Both the position numbers and the translations under genes were made by a program. Positions 23,797 to 36,428 of a stretch of DNA of 64,000 bases are shown in pieces. Location: NCBI GenBank assembly GCA_027924645.1, contig BSBN01000829.1, forward strand, positions 7,564,001 through 7,628,000, given 5' to 3'. Positions within the stretch are counted from its first letter, which is position 1, and each line of letters starts with the position of its first letter. The stretch comes from Cunninghamia lanceolata (lineage: Eukaryota > Streptophyta > Pinopsida > Cupressales > Cupressaceae). The notes beneath the pieces were generated by a model. The model was not told the DNA's origin. It ran no database searches and was given only the letters and a program-made list of their open reading frames with translations.

Positions 23797-24429
23797 AGCC
23801 TTTCAGGTAAAAAAACCCCACACTCCAAAGCCACCCAATATATTATTCAGGAATAAAAATGATTACAATATAATTGTAGAGAAAGATTTCATAGGAGTAT
23901 AACCAACTAGAGATATTGGAGGTAACTCCACATCTATAAGACTCTTACATATGACCTCCATCTCAAGCTCCTGATATATATGAGATACAATATGGTAAAC
24001 GGTCAACGGTAATTACAAAACCATGAGCTAAAACCACCCATAAGTGACACCCAAATTATCTCCAATCAAAGATTCCTTGTGATGTATCAAAACACACACC
24101 AACATGTGTAACTCTCCCCTTTACAGCTCTTTTATATGTCCAACACATTTTTACATTTCCTAAAAATAGCAGGTCCAACTTTTGGAAGCCATAACTTTTG
24201 ATTCGGGTGTTCGATTGACAAACTGTTTGATGCGTTGAAAAGATCGTGAAGCAATCTATCACATTGTAACCCACTTTGTTGGTTAAAATTTTTTTTGAGC
24301 ATTTAGGGACCTCTAAGTACCTCAAAATTGAGTTTGAAACTTTTTTGGCAATTTCAAAAAACATAAACTTTAATATCTCGCAATCCAGTTATGATCTTGA
24401 GTCGAAACTCACCCAAGATGTTTATTTAG
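23797..24429 (-). repeat. Copia-2 left LTR, piece 2
   Basis: Resumes directly after the gypsy and aligns to about 37940-38573. It includes the AGCCT duplicate at its start and the LARD-A target TTTAG (24425-24429) at its end. The 102-codon open frame on the minus strand at 24056-24364 has a counterpart in the right LTR (38196-38414), but this is LTR sequence conservation, not evidence of a gene. Confidence 0.85.
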
Positions 24430-25333
24430 TATTGTGAGGTTTCACAACATGCCCCATTTTGCCTTAGCAAAATAGAGACCCAACTTTTTGCTTGGCTGGT
24501 ATGTTTTCTCGCTTTGGGCGATAATGGTAAAATTCGTGTTAGGTCAAAATCCAAGTCAAAATTCAAGTTAGAATATCTCCTTGCAAAGACCATCAATGGA
24601 TAGAGAATCAAATTATCAGTAGCTTTTCCTTTTACATCATGTCAAAATTCCTTAAAATAAGCAAGTTATACCTGGTCAATGTTCTGGTCAACTGGACATC
24701 TAAATATCCAAGTCCACATCTAGATCTTGATGAAATTTGTATTATGTACCTATGTCATCTAAGAACATGGATGGATAGAGAATCAAATTCTAAGCAACTT
24801 TACCTTTTGAATCACCCCAAAATTTGTCAAAACAAAGAAGTTATGCATGGTCAAAGTTTAGTCAAACAACACATTTCTAAAGATTAGGGATATTCGCATT
24901 TACTTAATGTCTGTACATTTCCTAATATCCATGATATCCATGTGGACATTAACTAAAATTGTGATATCTCCCTCATTTCTTAATGAAATTCAAAATTTCA
25001 AAATGATCTGGAAAGCCTGAGACATGGGGAACAAAACCCATAAACCATTTTTTGAAATTTAAAATTTGAAATTTTGGTCATCATCAAGATATTTCACCCA
25101 TCAGGATATCAGGATATTAAATTAATATCCAGGATATTTCCTAATATCCATGATATCCATGTGGACATTCACTAAAATTGCGATATCTCCCTCCTTTCTT
25201 AACAAAATTCAAATTTTTAAAATGATCTAGAAAGATGACAATGTGAGGAACAAAACCCAGAAATCTTTTGTCAAAATTCAAAAATCAAAATTTTGCTCAT
25301 AATCAGGATATTTTGCCCATCAAGATATCAAGA

Positions 25334-25742
25334 TTTTTTTTGATGAAAATGCAATTTATCTATTTAAATAAAATAACACTTCACAAAAAAATAACTGGTG
25401 GTTAAAAGACACCCCAAGAGTCACATGGGCTAAGCCTAGAAATATCTAGAACAAAGTATCAAAGGGTACAGGACCCATATAAAAACAAAGAAAAAATAGA
25501 ATTAAGCAACCAATGCCATTCCTGCAGATGGCGGATCCCTGTCATCCGGTTTCCCCCAAGTGTCCGTGGGGTCCGGCTTGACATCAGACATAGCCTAGCC
25601 ATCTTCATTTTCCTATTCTTCTTTCTGAACATTTGGCTCCTCATGCTGAGGTGAGATAGCCAAATTTACAGAGGGAAAACCTTAGTATTATCCCACCCTA
25701 TAGATGGTGAATGTGAAGAACCAGGAGCATTTATTAGGAAAC
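25334..25742 (-). mobile_element. Short LINE-like 3' tail inserted in the LARD-A 5' LTR
   Basis: This block is absent from the other LTR copy. On the minus strand it ends in GCATTTTCATCAAAAAAAA, the usual look of a plant LINE 3' end with poly(A). It is therefore probably a 5'-truncated LINE. No target duplication could be defined and the short frame at 25459-25644 is not recognisable. Confidence 0.5.
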
Positions 25743-26556
25743 TAACTTAAGATACCAGATATTTCCTAATATGCATATCCATATGGATATTTCACTAAAA
25801 TCACAATATCTCTCCCATTTCTTAACAAAAGCCAAAAATTAAAAATAATCTAGAAACCTTGAAATGAGGGGAACAAAACCCAGGAATCTTTTGTCAAAAT
25901 TCAAAACTTGAAATTTTGGTCATATCAGGATATTTTGCCCCTCTTAATGTCTACACATTCCCAAAGATCAGGCATGTTCACATTTTCTTAATGTCTACAT
26001 ATTTCTAAATATCATGGATATTTCACCCAACTTAATATCCTGACATTCTCAAAGGTCTAGATATCATGATATTCCCAACAGGACATTTAGTCAACCGAGC
26101 ATTTGGTCAACCAGATATTTTGACCAACCAAATATCCTAATATCCCCTATCCAACTGCATATTCACTAAAATAGTGATATCTCCCTCATTTCTCAATGAA
26201 ATTTAAAAATTCAACATGATTTGGAAATCTTGTGACGAGGAGTACAAAACCCAGAAATCTTGTTTTGAAATTCAGAAAAAATCAAGGTGCTATTCAAAAA
26301 CATTAAAAACATGAATGCACGTTAATTTTGCAAAGGTATTGATAATTGACGAATTTATTTATTTTCTATGAAAGGAAATTGAAATTATGGCTAACTTAAG
26401 ATGAAGCTTTTTGGAGGAGGGGAATATACTGAGGATCTTCCAAGTGCCAGTTGTCAAGATGCTGATGTCACCCATGTGTTGCTCTCAAATGGCCACCGTT
26501 GATTGTTTTGAGAGGATATTATCCATTGGATTGCTGTAACTGCATCCTCTCCTTGT

Positions 26557-26570
26557 TCTATAAAGGGAGA
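26557..26570 (+). promoter_or_regulatory. TATA box candidate, LARD-A 5' LTR
   Basis: TCTATAAAGGGAGA in the 3' third of the LTR, conserved at 32152-32165 of the second LTR. It fits the U3/R promoter position. Confidence 0.5.
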
Positions 26571-27989
26571 TGGATTGTCATTTGTAAAGTATGGGAGACT
26601 TAATTGAGATAGGATTGGTGAATGTCATGATACTTTCTCAAGACAGATTGTAAATATGCATGCATTTGAATATTAATGAAATAGACATCAGATTGCAATT
26701 ACAATGTAAATTCTGAGTAATCTTTGTGAATGTCATCTAGATATTTCACTGTGGTATGATGTATCCCTTGGAGTGCATATCAACTAGTGGATATTGTTGT
26801 CATTTTTTACCTTAGAAGATTAGCATCAGCTGTGTGAAGTTGTGGAATGACTTGGCAACACATGGTTTGATTTTTTATCTCTGTTTCATGAAATGTTAAA
26901 TGGTGCATATGGATCAACTATCAAGGACTCATTTAATTTCATTAGATTTAGAATGTTTTAGTTCATTTTCTTAAATTTCATTGAATCACCATCATCAGAG
27001 CTGCAAATAATGATAAATAACAAGTAGATATAGATAGACTACGCTAAACTAATGGAGATAATTAAATATCCTTAGCATATTTGAGCAAATAGCATGCCAT
27101 ATTGAAAATATCATGCAAATATTGAGAAATAATGATGAATCATAAGCAAATATAGTAAATATATGCTAAATAGTGACAAATTTGAAGCATATACAGTGAA
27201 TTAGAGAAAATATTGATGCATTTCATGCAAAGTATCATAAGTATCAGTAAAATACCTATTGCAAATTACATTATTTGGGTAAATTTGAAGTGCAGCAAAA
27301 AATATTAGTTTAGATAGAGATAATATTAGAAGAACTAATTAAATCTTGGTAATATCTTTACAATTAGTCTAAATCAAAGATAGATTCAAGTGAATTACAT
27401 CAAAGTTAGGACAAATTCACATTAATTTGTGTAAATCTTAGCTAAATGTTGTAGGATTTGATAGAATTATTGGAGATTTGTGCAGAGCAGGCATAAAGAA
27501 CAAGATATTTGAAGGAATATTGAAGAACTTTGTAGAAATTACTAAAGTACGTAAGGCCCCAAACTGCTTAAGAACAACACACATCAACCTCTGAGTAACA
27601 TCAGATCATTATGAACTAATGCACGGAGCCTTGGGATCATAAATTTATTTTTAATTTATTGTATCTTTCAAGATAAATAAGGGTTGTTGTGTAACTTTTA
27701 TTTCATGTTGTTTTGACTAACATAATCATCGACAAAATTAGTGCTAGAAGGAGGGCATGTGATTGAAAGCTTTGTATTTCTGCAAATATTACATAAATAA
27801 TTCATCATTTTAGTTTAATGACTGTAAATATCTCTTGTCTGAGAGGATTTGACTGTATCTTTGTAAAGATCTAGCTCAAAACTTCAAAGATTAATCTGAT
27901 TTTCTGATCTTTCAAGTTTTATTCTGAGATATGTTAGATCTCATTAAATTTCAAAAGTCTTAAAAATTGAAAACAAAGTCTCATTTTTT

Positions 27990-29570
27990 ATGGATGCATA
28001 TGAAGACAATTTCCAAGTAGATTTTCCTTTCTTTCAAGAAACTTTAAATGAGAAACTTTATCCTCAAAATTTGTCTAACTTTGGTTTATCCAGAAGATGC
28101 AAGATACATAATTCTACAAAGCACGGTGAAATTAATTGTTTAACTTTTCTGACAAGGCTAGATTTAACTTTGAAAGAACTAATTCCTTTCTCAGATGTGT
28201 ATAGGACTGAGGTTTGGTAGAAAAATGAAGGAATTCTGGAGCAACAAGAAGATACAACACCAAAGGTCATGTGTTGTCTAGAAAATGCAATAGTTGAACC
28301 AATTCTAGAAGATAAGGATAGAGAAATATCTTTCATTAAATCATTCTATGGTAAAAGTGAGAGTTCACTTCCATGTCAAAGTTCAAATATGAATAAAGAA
28401 AATGGTAGGTATGAATCTTTTGAAAATTATAGAGAAGAAATCACACCTTATTTTTAGTCATCAGATAATCAACAAAGAAGATTTAATGAGAGGGAAAATA
28501 AATGTCAAATTAATCTTGATACACTTAATAAATATATTGAATTATTAAGAAATACTTGTTAGGATAATGTCTCTGGATCTGATTTGAATAGTTTTGATGA
28601 AGAGGATTGGACAAAGAAGTGTAAAGAGGTGGTGAAAGAATTAAAATGCACTACTACTAAAGAAGTTTCTATGACAGCAACTAAAGGAGTCATAAAGAAT
28701 AGAGTAAATACTAATTTATTATTTGATTTCTTTAAATTGAATGATCAAATCAAAGATTGTTGTAGGACAATAGAACTAGACACTTTACTAAATGGTAGAA
28801 GTGAATAATTTGAAGAGAAATTTGTGAAAATTGAAGATACAAAGGGTTATGTTATTGTTGTACATGATCAGATGTCAATCCAATGCTATTTTGAAGATGA
28901 AGCATGGAAGTATTCCCATCAATCAATTGTTGTTCCACCTTTAAAATTAAATGATTTAGAAATGATGGATTTATGTATATCAAATTTGGATGATGGTGAT
29001 ACTCACTTAGATGCTGATGTACAAAAAATTGAAGAAAACATTGAGATTTTTCTTGAGGTTAAAAATTAGATAAGCTTGCAGAATGAAGAGATAGAGTTGG
29101 ATGAAGATGAAGAAGTAATCCATCACGAGTCATAAATACTTCAATTTGAAGTGATACAAGACATTGAGCCAAATAGCAAAAATGCAAAGTCAAATGGAGG
29201 ACTAGCTGGCAGTAGACAGGCATGTCCAGTAGAACAAGAAATGCACCAGGTTGTATTTCTCCTTTTTCCAATGAATGATGTTGATTATTATTTTGGTTAT
29301 GGAAATTTAAGGGATAAAATATGTAAATCAATCAGTCATGAACATAATGAATTTCCTCAATTACTGATCATTAAAGATTATTCTGTCAAATATGAAAAAT
29401 TTAGAATAAAAGAATATTTTTCAGAATACAAGGATAAATTTGCTAGGATTAGAACCATAACTAATTCCCTCATTCTCCTGCATAATTTGAAAAGGCATGT
29501 AAATACAAGTGTGTGTGGGCATTATCCTGGGCTTCATTTGCCTTGTAGTGTCTTGTACATAGTGTGGTAG
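27990..29570 (+). pseudogene. LARD-A single ORF, unknown protein with Cys/His cluster
   Basis: One frame of about 526 codons, from the ATG at 27990 to the stop at 29570, holds five open blocks broken only by in-frame stops, with no frameshift, which argues for former coding. Near codons 37-50 it has CKIHNSTKHGEINC (C-x2-H-x4-H-x4-C), the same spacing as the gypsy-2 gag knuckle in this window, so a gag-derived nucleic-acid-binding role is possible. The remainder is acidic and Lys-rich with segments such as FFKLNDQIKDCCRTIELD and no known enzyme motif. It occupies most of the 2.7 kb between the LTRs. What it does is unknown. Confidence 0.6.
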
Positions 29571-30447
29571 AGTAGTCATTGCCTTTTTTTATTTTATGTT
29601 TGTTTCTGGCTTTGTTTTGTCTTTCTGTCTTACTTTGTTTGCTTTCGTTCCCTTTTGTTTTGTGTGTGTCATGGTCTTCATTTTTCTTGGATGCCTAATG
29701 GAGCAAATTGCAACCTTAGAAAATAGTGGAATTTCTTGAATTTAGGAAATGACTAAAAATTTTCTACATAGGTTGTAACTTTTATGAATGTAGTTTGTCT
29801 AATTTTGTTTTTGAAAATATTATTCACCAGCAGTAGTATGAAACATTCAAAGAATCATATAAATACATACACTTAAAATTCTTTGAATTGGTTTGGGGGG
29901 TAGTAGATGTTTGCATTAAGTGAGAAAAATAAAGGTTTGTCTTTTCTACCACTATAATTCCCAGCCTAGCCGCAGGTTCCATGATTGTGCAAATAATGAT
30001 CTGTAATGATATATCTCACACAAAAGGAAAATATTGAAAATCAAAATAAAAAAGAATTTATTCTCTCTAGGTCATCTAACTAACCCTATCAGGGCTATAG
30101 ATGCATGACTGGTAGTGGGGCTTTATTTGGGGGAATTATAGGCGATAACCTTGCCGGGGCTATGGACGCTTGACTGGCAGTAAGGCTCTATCCAGAATTC
30201 GCTTAAAAGGTTAAATCAAACTATGTAGTTTAATGCAAATAACTCCTACTTTCTTTCTTTTCCAAAGAAGGGAATAAATCAATTGCACACACTTAAATTC
30301 CTTTGAAAAATTCATTTACGTTGTTGAATACATTTTTTGTTGGCTTATCAACACTTTTGAATTTAATGAAAGTTAGAAATTCTATGGTTAAATTTCTATT
30401 TATTCCCTAAATTATTTGAAATTTCATTGTTTTATTTGGTTGTAAGT
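29571..30447 (+). repeat. LARD-A 3' internal spacer with a two-copy repeat
   Basis: Non-coding. T- and C-rich at 29578-29680. Two diverged copies of a unit of about 64 bases begin at about 30082 and 30146 (GGGCTATAGATGCATGACTGG and GGGCTATGGACGCTTGACTG match with a few changes). No clear polypurine tract precedes the 3' LTR. Confidence 0.55.
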
Positions 30448-33330
30448 TGTTGTGAGGTTTCACAACATGCCCCATTTTGCCTTAGCAAAATAGGGACCCA
30501 ACTTTTTGCTTGGCTAGTGTGTTTTCTCACTTTGGGCGGTAATGGTAAAAGTCATGTCAGGTCAAAATCCAAGTCAAAATTCAACACAAAATATTTCCCT
30601 GCAAAGGTCATCAATGGATAGAGAATCAAATTCTAAGTATCTTTGCCTTTTACATCATGTTGAAATTCCTTAAAATAAGCAAGTTATGTCTAGTCAAAGT
30701 TTTGGTCAACTGGACATATGGATATCCAGATCCTACTGAAATTTTGTATTATGTACCTATGTCATCTAAGAACATGGATGGATAGAGAATCAAGTTCTAA
30801 CCAACTTTGTCTTTTTGATCACCCCAAAATTTGTCAAAACAAAGAAGTTATGCATGGTCAAAGTTTGGTCAAATAGCACATTTCTAAAGATTAGGGATAT
30901 TCACATTTACTTAATGTCCACACATTTCATAATATCCATGATATACATGTAGACATTCACTAAAATCGTGATATCTCCCTTGTTTCTTATTGAAATTCAA
31001 AATTTCAAACTGATCCAGAAAGCTTGAAACGTGGGGAACAAAGCCGAGAAACTATTTTTTAAAATTTGAAATTTTGGTCATTATCAGGATATTTCACCCA
31101 TCAGGATATCAAGATATTAACTTAATATCTAGGATATTTCTTAATATCCATGATATCCATATGGACATTCACTAAAATAATGATATTTCCCTTGTTTCTT
31201 AAAAAAAATTCAAAAATTCAAAATGATCTGGAAGACTAGCAATGTGAGGAACAAAACCCAGAAATCTTTTGTTGAAATTCAAAATTTAGAATTTTGGTCA
31301 TCATCAGGATATTTTGCCCATCAGGATATCAGGATATTAACTTAAGATATCAGATATTTCCTAATATCCATATCCATATGGATATTTCACTAAAATCATA
31401 ATATCTCTCTCATTTATTAATGAAATCCCAAAATTAAAAATGATCTGGAAACCTTGCAATGAGGGGAACAAAACCCTGAAATCTTTTGTCAAAATTCAAA
31501 ATTCAAAATTTTGGTCATATCAGGATATTTCGCCCCTCTTAATGTCCACACATTCCCAAAGATTAGGGATGTTCACATTTTCTTAATGTTTACATATTTC
31601 TAAATATCATGGATATTTCACCCAACTTAATATCGTGACATTCTCAATGGTCTAGATATCATGATATTCCCAACAGGACATTTAGTCAACCAGACATTTG
31701 GTCAACTAGATATTTTGACCAACTGGATATCCTAATATCCCCTGTCCAATTGCATATTCACTAAAACAGCGATATCTCCCTCGTTTCTCAATGAAATTTA
31801 AAAATTCAAACTGATCTAGAAATCTTGCGACGAGGAGAACAAAACCTAGAAATTTTGTTTTGAAATTCATAAAAAATCAAGGCATTGTTCAAAAACATTA
31901 AAAATGTGAATCCACATTAATTTTACAAAGGTATTGAAATTTGACAAATTTATTTGTTTTCTGTGGAAAGAATTTGAAATTATGGCCAACTTAAGATGGA
32001 GCTTTCTGGAGGAGAGGAATATGCTGAGGATCTTCCAAGTGCCAGTTGTCAAGATGTTGATGTCACCCATGTACTGCTCTCAAATGGCCACCATTGATTG
32101 TTTTGAGAGGATCCTATCCATTAGATTGATGTAACTGCATCCTCTCCTTGTTCTATAAAAGGATATGGATTGTCATTTGTAAAGTACAGAAGACTTAATT
32201 GAGATAGGATTGTTGAATGTCATGATACTTTCTCAAGATAGATTGTAAATATGCATGCTTTTGAATATTAATGAAATAGAGATTAGATTACAACTACATC
32301 ATAAATTCTAAGTAATCTTTGTGAATGTTATCTGGATATTTCATTATGGTGTGATGAGTCCCTTGGAGTGCATATCAACTAGTGGATATTGTTGTCATTC
32401 TTTACCTTAGAAGATTAGCATCAACTATGTGAAGTTGTGGAATGACCTGGCAACACATGGTTTGATTTTTTTATCTTTGTTTCATGAAATGTTAAATGGT
32501 GCATATGGATCCACTGTCAAAGACTCATTTAATTTTATTAGATATAGAATGTTTTAGCTCATTTTATTAAATTTCATTGAATCACCATCATCAAAGATGC
32601 AAATAATGATAAATAACAAGTAGATATAGATATAATATGTTGAATTAACAAAGATAATTGAATATCCTTAGCATATTTGAGCATATAGTATGTCATATTG
32701 AAAATATCATGCAAATATTGAGAAATAATGATGAATCATAAGCAAATATAGTAAATATATGCTAAATAGTGACAAATTCAAAGCATATACAGTGAATTAG
32801 AGAAAATACTAATGCATTTCATGCAAGTTATCATAAGTATCAGTAAAATACCTATTGCAAAGTACATTATTTGGGAAAATTTGAAATGCAATACAAAATA
32901 TTAGTTTAGATAGACATAATTTTAGAAGAACTAATTAAATCTTGGTAATATCTTTACAATTAGTCCAAATTAGAGATAGATTCAAGTGAATTACATCAAA
33001 GTTAGGATAAATTCACATTAATTTGTGTAAATCTTAGCTAAATGTTGTAGGATTTGACAAAATTGTTGGAGATTTGTGCAGAGCAGGCATAAAGGAGAGG
33101 ATATTTGAAGGAATATTTAAGAACATTACAGAAATTATTAAAGTACGTAAGGCCCAAAACTGATTAACAACAACACACATCAACCGCTGAATAATGTCAG
33201 ATCATTATGAACTAATGCACAGAGACTTGGGATCATAAATTCATTCTCAATTTATTGTATATTTCAAGATAAATAAAGGTTGTTGTCTAACTTTTATTTC
33301 ATGTTGTTTTGACTAACATCATTATCAACA
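30448..33330 (+). repeat. LARD-A 3' LTR
   Basis: 2883 bases, TGTTGTGAGG...ATCAACA. It holds a tandem array of units of about 213 bases (about 30948, 31163, 31378, with a diverged fourth near 31755), each with TTCACTAAAAT, GATATCTCCCT-like and CCCATCAGGATATC-like words, and a TATA box at 32154-32159. Confidence 0.88.
32152..32165 (+). promoter_or_regulatory. TATA box candidate, LARD-A 3' LTR
   Basis: TCTATAAAAGGATA at the same LTR position as 26557-26570. Confidence 0.45.
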
Positions 33331-33335
33331 CTTAG

Positions 33336-33540
33336 TTGTTCCATGCCTTCTGGGAAAAGTTTAGGTCAATCGGAGGTCAAATGTAAACTTACTAAAAATA
33401 GTAAGTCCTACCATTTTTAGCCCTTTTGGAAACTTTGAAAGTTCTAGATCATTCTTTAAGATAAAGGGTATTCGAAAAGACCAAAACTAGGAAGAATAGT
33501 AACCTTTTGAAGTTGCAAGGTTGAGACACTTTTCTTAAGA
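33336..33540 (-). repeat. Copia-2 left LTR, piece 3
   Basis: Aligns to about 38574-38777 and completes the interrupted LTR. On the minus strand the element runs into it through CAAGTGGGATAA (33541-33552), a polypurine tract typical of copia elements. Confidence 0.85.
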
Positions 33541-35247
33541 TTATCCCACTTGTTGAACACATTGTAAGAGAAAAGGGAGTATCACCACCATGATACAATT
33601 ACTAGGGGCTAAGATGCCCATAGACTTTGAACACCATCTGAGCTTCTCTATGCTCACATGTTTTGTCAAGGAATCAACAACATTCATCAAAGTGTCAACT
33701 TTCTCTAAGGTTACCTTCCCATCCTCTACCATGTGATGAACAAAATGGTACTAGACATCAATATGCTTAGTCCTCGCATGGAAAGTAGGATTCTTTGCCA
33801 AACATATGTCACTCTGACTGTCACAACAAATAGTAATCTTCCCTGTGTAAAACTCAACATCAAAACACAATCTCTTAAGCCAAATGGCTTCTTTACAAGC
33901 ATGAGTTTCAGTAGTGGACAAAGTGACCATAGGTTGCTGCATACTCATCCAACTAATAGCACTGCCAAACATAGTGAACATATAAGCACTGGTGAATCTT
34001 TTACTGTCAATGTCACCTGCCCAATTTGAATCCACAAATCCACAAATACAAAATGAATGTGAAGGTCCTGTAGGAATATCCATGATAACATAAGGAATAC
34101 TCAGAAGTACCCCACAAATATCTGAACACTCTCTTCACTACATCCCAATGTACTCATCTAGGATTGGCCATAAACTGACTATGGAATCCCACTGCTTGGT
34201 CAATGTCTTATCTTGTACAGACCATCACATACATCAAACTACCAACCACACTAGCATAAGGAACTCTTCTCATATCCTCAGTCTCATAAGGAGAATTTGG
34301 ACAATCTGCAATAGATAACTTTGTCCCCATTGTAACAGTAATAGTCAAAGGTCTACAATCCACCATGTTGAATCTATTTAACACAGTGTTTACATACTTA
34401 CTCTGGCCTAACCAAAGTTTTTTGTTTACTCTGTCTCTTATAATCTTCATCCCCAGAATGTAGCAAGCTTCCCTTAGATTTTTCATCTCAAACTGTGGTG
34501 ACAATTGAGAATTCAAATCAGAAATCAAAGTTTTACCATTCCCACTTAGTAACATATCATTGACTTACAATGCAATAATGAGAATGTGATCATTGTCCAA
34601 CTTGTAATAAACATAATGATCTGATTTTGATCTCAAAATCCAATACTCAGTACAAAGGCATCAAACTTTTGGTACCACATCTTAGGAGACTGTTTCAAAC
34701 TATACAAAGACTTGTTCAACTTGCAACTAGATTTTCTTTACTTTTCACCATGTAGTGATCTGGCATGACATATAGATTTCCTCTTCCAAGTCACCATCAA
34801 GGAATGTTGTTTTGACATCCATTTGTTCCTCTTCTAGATCATACACTGCTACAAGAGATAATATGAACCGAATAGATGTAAGCTTTGCAACAGGAGAGAA
34901 AATCTCACCTTAGTCAATTCCCTCCACCTGAGAATACCCCTTCACAACCAATCTAGCCTTATATTTCTCAACACTGCCATCTATACTAAATTTCTTTTTG
35001 AACACCCATTTGTATCCAATAGGTTTTCATCCTTTAAGAAAAGGCACCAATTCCCAAGTATTATTCTTTTCCAAAGAAGCCATATCATCTTCCATGGCCT
35101 TCTTCTAGGAACCTGCATCTTTCATATGCATAGCCTCTTTCATAGTTCTATGCTCATCAGTGTTAGAAATCAAAGAAAAAATACAACTGGAATCATGAAA
35201 TGAATAACCAAACCTATCAATTTGTTGCCTTATACACATGGATCTCC
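33541..35247 (-). pseudogene. Copia-2 reverse transcriptase and RNase H (broken)
   Basis: Copies element RNA to DNA and degrades the template RNA. RT remnants run from about 35247 to 34208; the last RT part (34208-34555) is open and reads FEMKNLREACYILGMKI and LWLGQSKYVNTVLNRFNM. The active-site box at 34556-34567 is destroyed: a stop codon replaces its first residue and one catalytic Asp is Asn. RNase H (33541-34083) keeps GFVDSNWAGD, SAISWMS, LSTTE and CDSQSDICLAKNP, then a tail ending near the polypurine tract. Frameshifts and stops elsewhere confirm a dead copy. Confidence 0.88.
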
Positions 35248-36428
35248 TCAAATATTGAGGTTAGGTTCTTCATCTTCTTCTAAACTTTCAGAGCTACTAG
35301 ACCTCTCCTCATTACCAGGTCCAATAGATGTTTTTGGTTCAACTTTCTTAGGGGTGGAAGGAAGCTGAACCACATCATATTTCTTCTCTTCTTTCTCTAG
35401 TTGTAAGACAATAGAAGAAGGATTGAGCTCTCTGAAGATCACATTTCTGCTTTATAGAACTCTCTTAGCCACTGGATCCCAAAGCTTGTACCCCTTCACA
35501 CCAATGCCATAACCAATGAAGATACACTTCATAGCCTTGTTCTCTAACTTAGACCTCTTCTCCTTAGGAACATATGCATATGCCTCATAATGAAATACTC
35601 AAATGTGTCTTAATGAAGGATTTTTATAGACCATTCTTCCATAGGTGTCTTATCAATGAGCACTAATGTAGGAGACTTGTTAACCAGGTAACAAGTGGTA
35701 GAAATAACTTCAGCCTAGAAATTTTGTTCAAAACTAGCTCCACTTAGCATACTCATTTCCCTCTCCATCAATGTTCTATTCATCCTCTCTGCAACTCCAG
35801 TCTATTGAGGGGTATATGGAGTTGTCTTGTGCCTCTCAATCCCCTGTTCTTTATAGAACTTGTCAAAATTTGCTGAACAAAACTCACCACCATTGTTAGT
35901 CCTCAAACACCTAATCTTTCTATCCTTCTAATTCTCTACAAGAGCTTTGAACTCTTTGAATCTAATAAAGACTTCTGATTTGCTTCTAAAGAAATACACC
36001 CATGTCCTTCTACTGTAATCATCAATGAATGGAACAAAGTAAACAAAATTTGAAATTGAAGGAACATTAATAGGACCAAACACATCATAATGAATCAAGT
36101 CCAACACCTCAGAAGATTTGTGAGAACTGGAATAAAACTAAACATGGTTTTATTTTCCATAAATGCAATGTTCACAGAAATCAAACTCAAGATTACAATC
36201 ATTCATACCCTCAACAAGATTTTTATTTTTGAGGGTCCTCAAACCCTTTTCACCACTATGACTAGGCCTTTGGTGTGATAAAATTGTCTTCTCATCTGGA
36301 AGTTTGATCTCCATAGAATGAGCACCCTTAGGTACCCAAAAAGCACAACCATCGAAAGTAGATGCAACAGTCCTCTTCGCTGCTAGTTCCAATGGTGAGG
36401 ATAAAGACTCTGAAGCTCTCTTCTTCAA
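35248..36428 (-). pseudogene. Copia-2 integrase and linker (broken)
   Basis: The zinc-binding region is at 36150-36428, ending FDFCEHCIYGK. The catalytic core follows to about 35700 through many stops; a DDYSRRTWVYFF-type block, a GGEF block and a GVAERMNR block supply the D, D and E positions. The stretch 35248-35442 is the Ser/Glu/Pro-rich linker before RT (SSSSESLEEDEEP). Stops at positions usually held by Trp or Gln are frequent. Confidence 0.82.

Larger units (their letters stand above)
24430..27734 (+). repeat. LARD-A 5' LTR
   Basis: Collinear with 30448-33330 apart from a foreign segment of about 410 bases at 25334-25742. The start contains a small hairpin TTGTGAGGTTTCACAA. Repeated units of about 213 bases begin near 24940. 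The expected primer site just after 27734 reads TTAGTGCTAGAAGG, which I cannot match to a tRNA. Confidence 0.85.
24430..33330 (+). mobile_element. LARD-A, LTR element without pol carrying one unknown ORF
   Basis: Two LTRs of about 2.9 kb (the first enlarged by an insertion) flank 2.7 kb of internal DNA. Ends are TGTTGTGAGG (mutated to TATTGTGAGG in the first) and CAACA/CGACA. A 5-bp duplication TTTAG (24425-24429) / CTTAG (33331-33335), one mismatch, interrupts the copia-2 LTR, and removing the element rejoins it. No protease, integrase or RT was seen. Orientation is set by the internal ORF and the LTR TATA box. Confidence 0.85.

Noticed and set aside
24056..24364. 102-codon frame with a counterpart at 38196-38414
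   Set aside because: Both copies are in copia-2 LTRs; similarity follows from LTR identity.
24940..26200. Regularly spaced repeats that could suggest a CRISPR-like array
   Set aside because: Units are long (about 213 bp), have no short repeat/unique spacer pattern, lie inside an LTR and sit in plant-type DNA.
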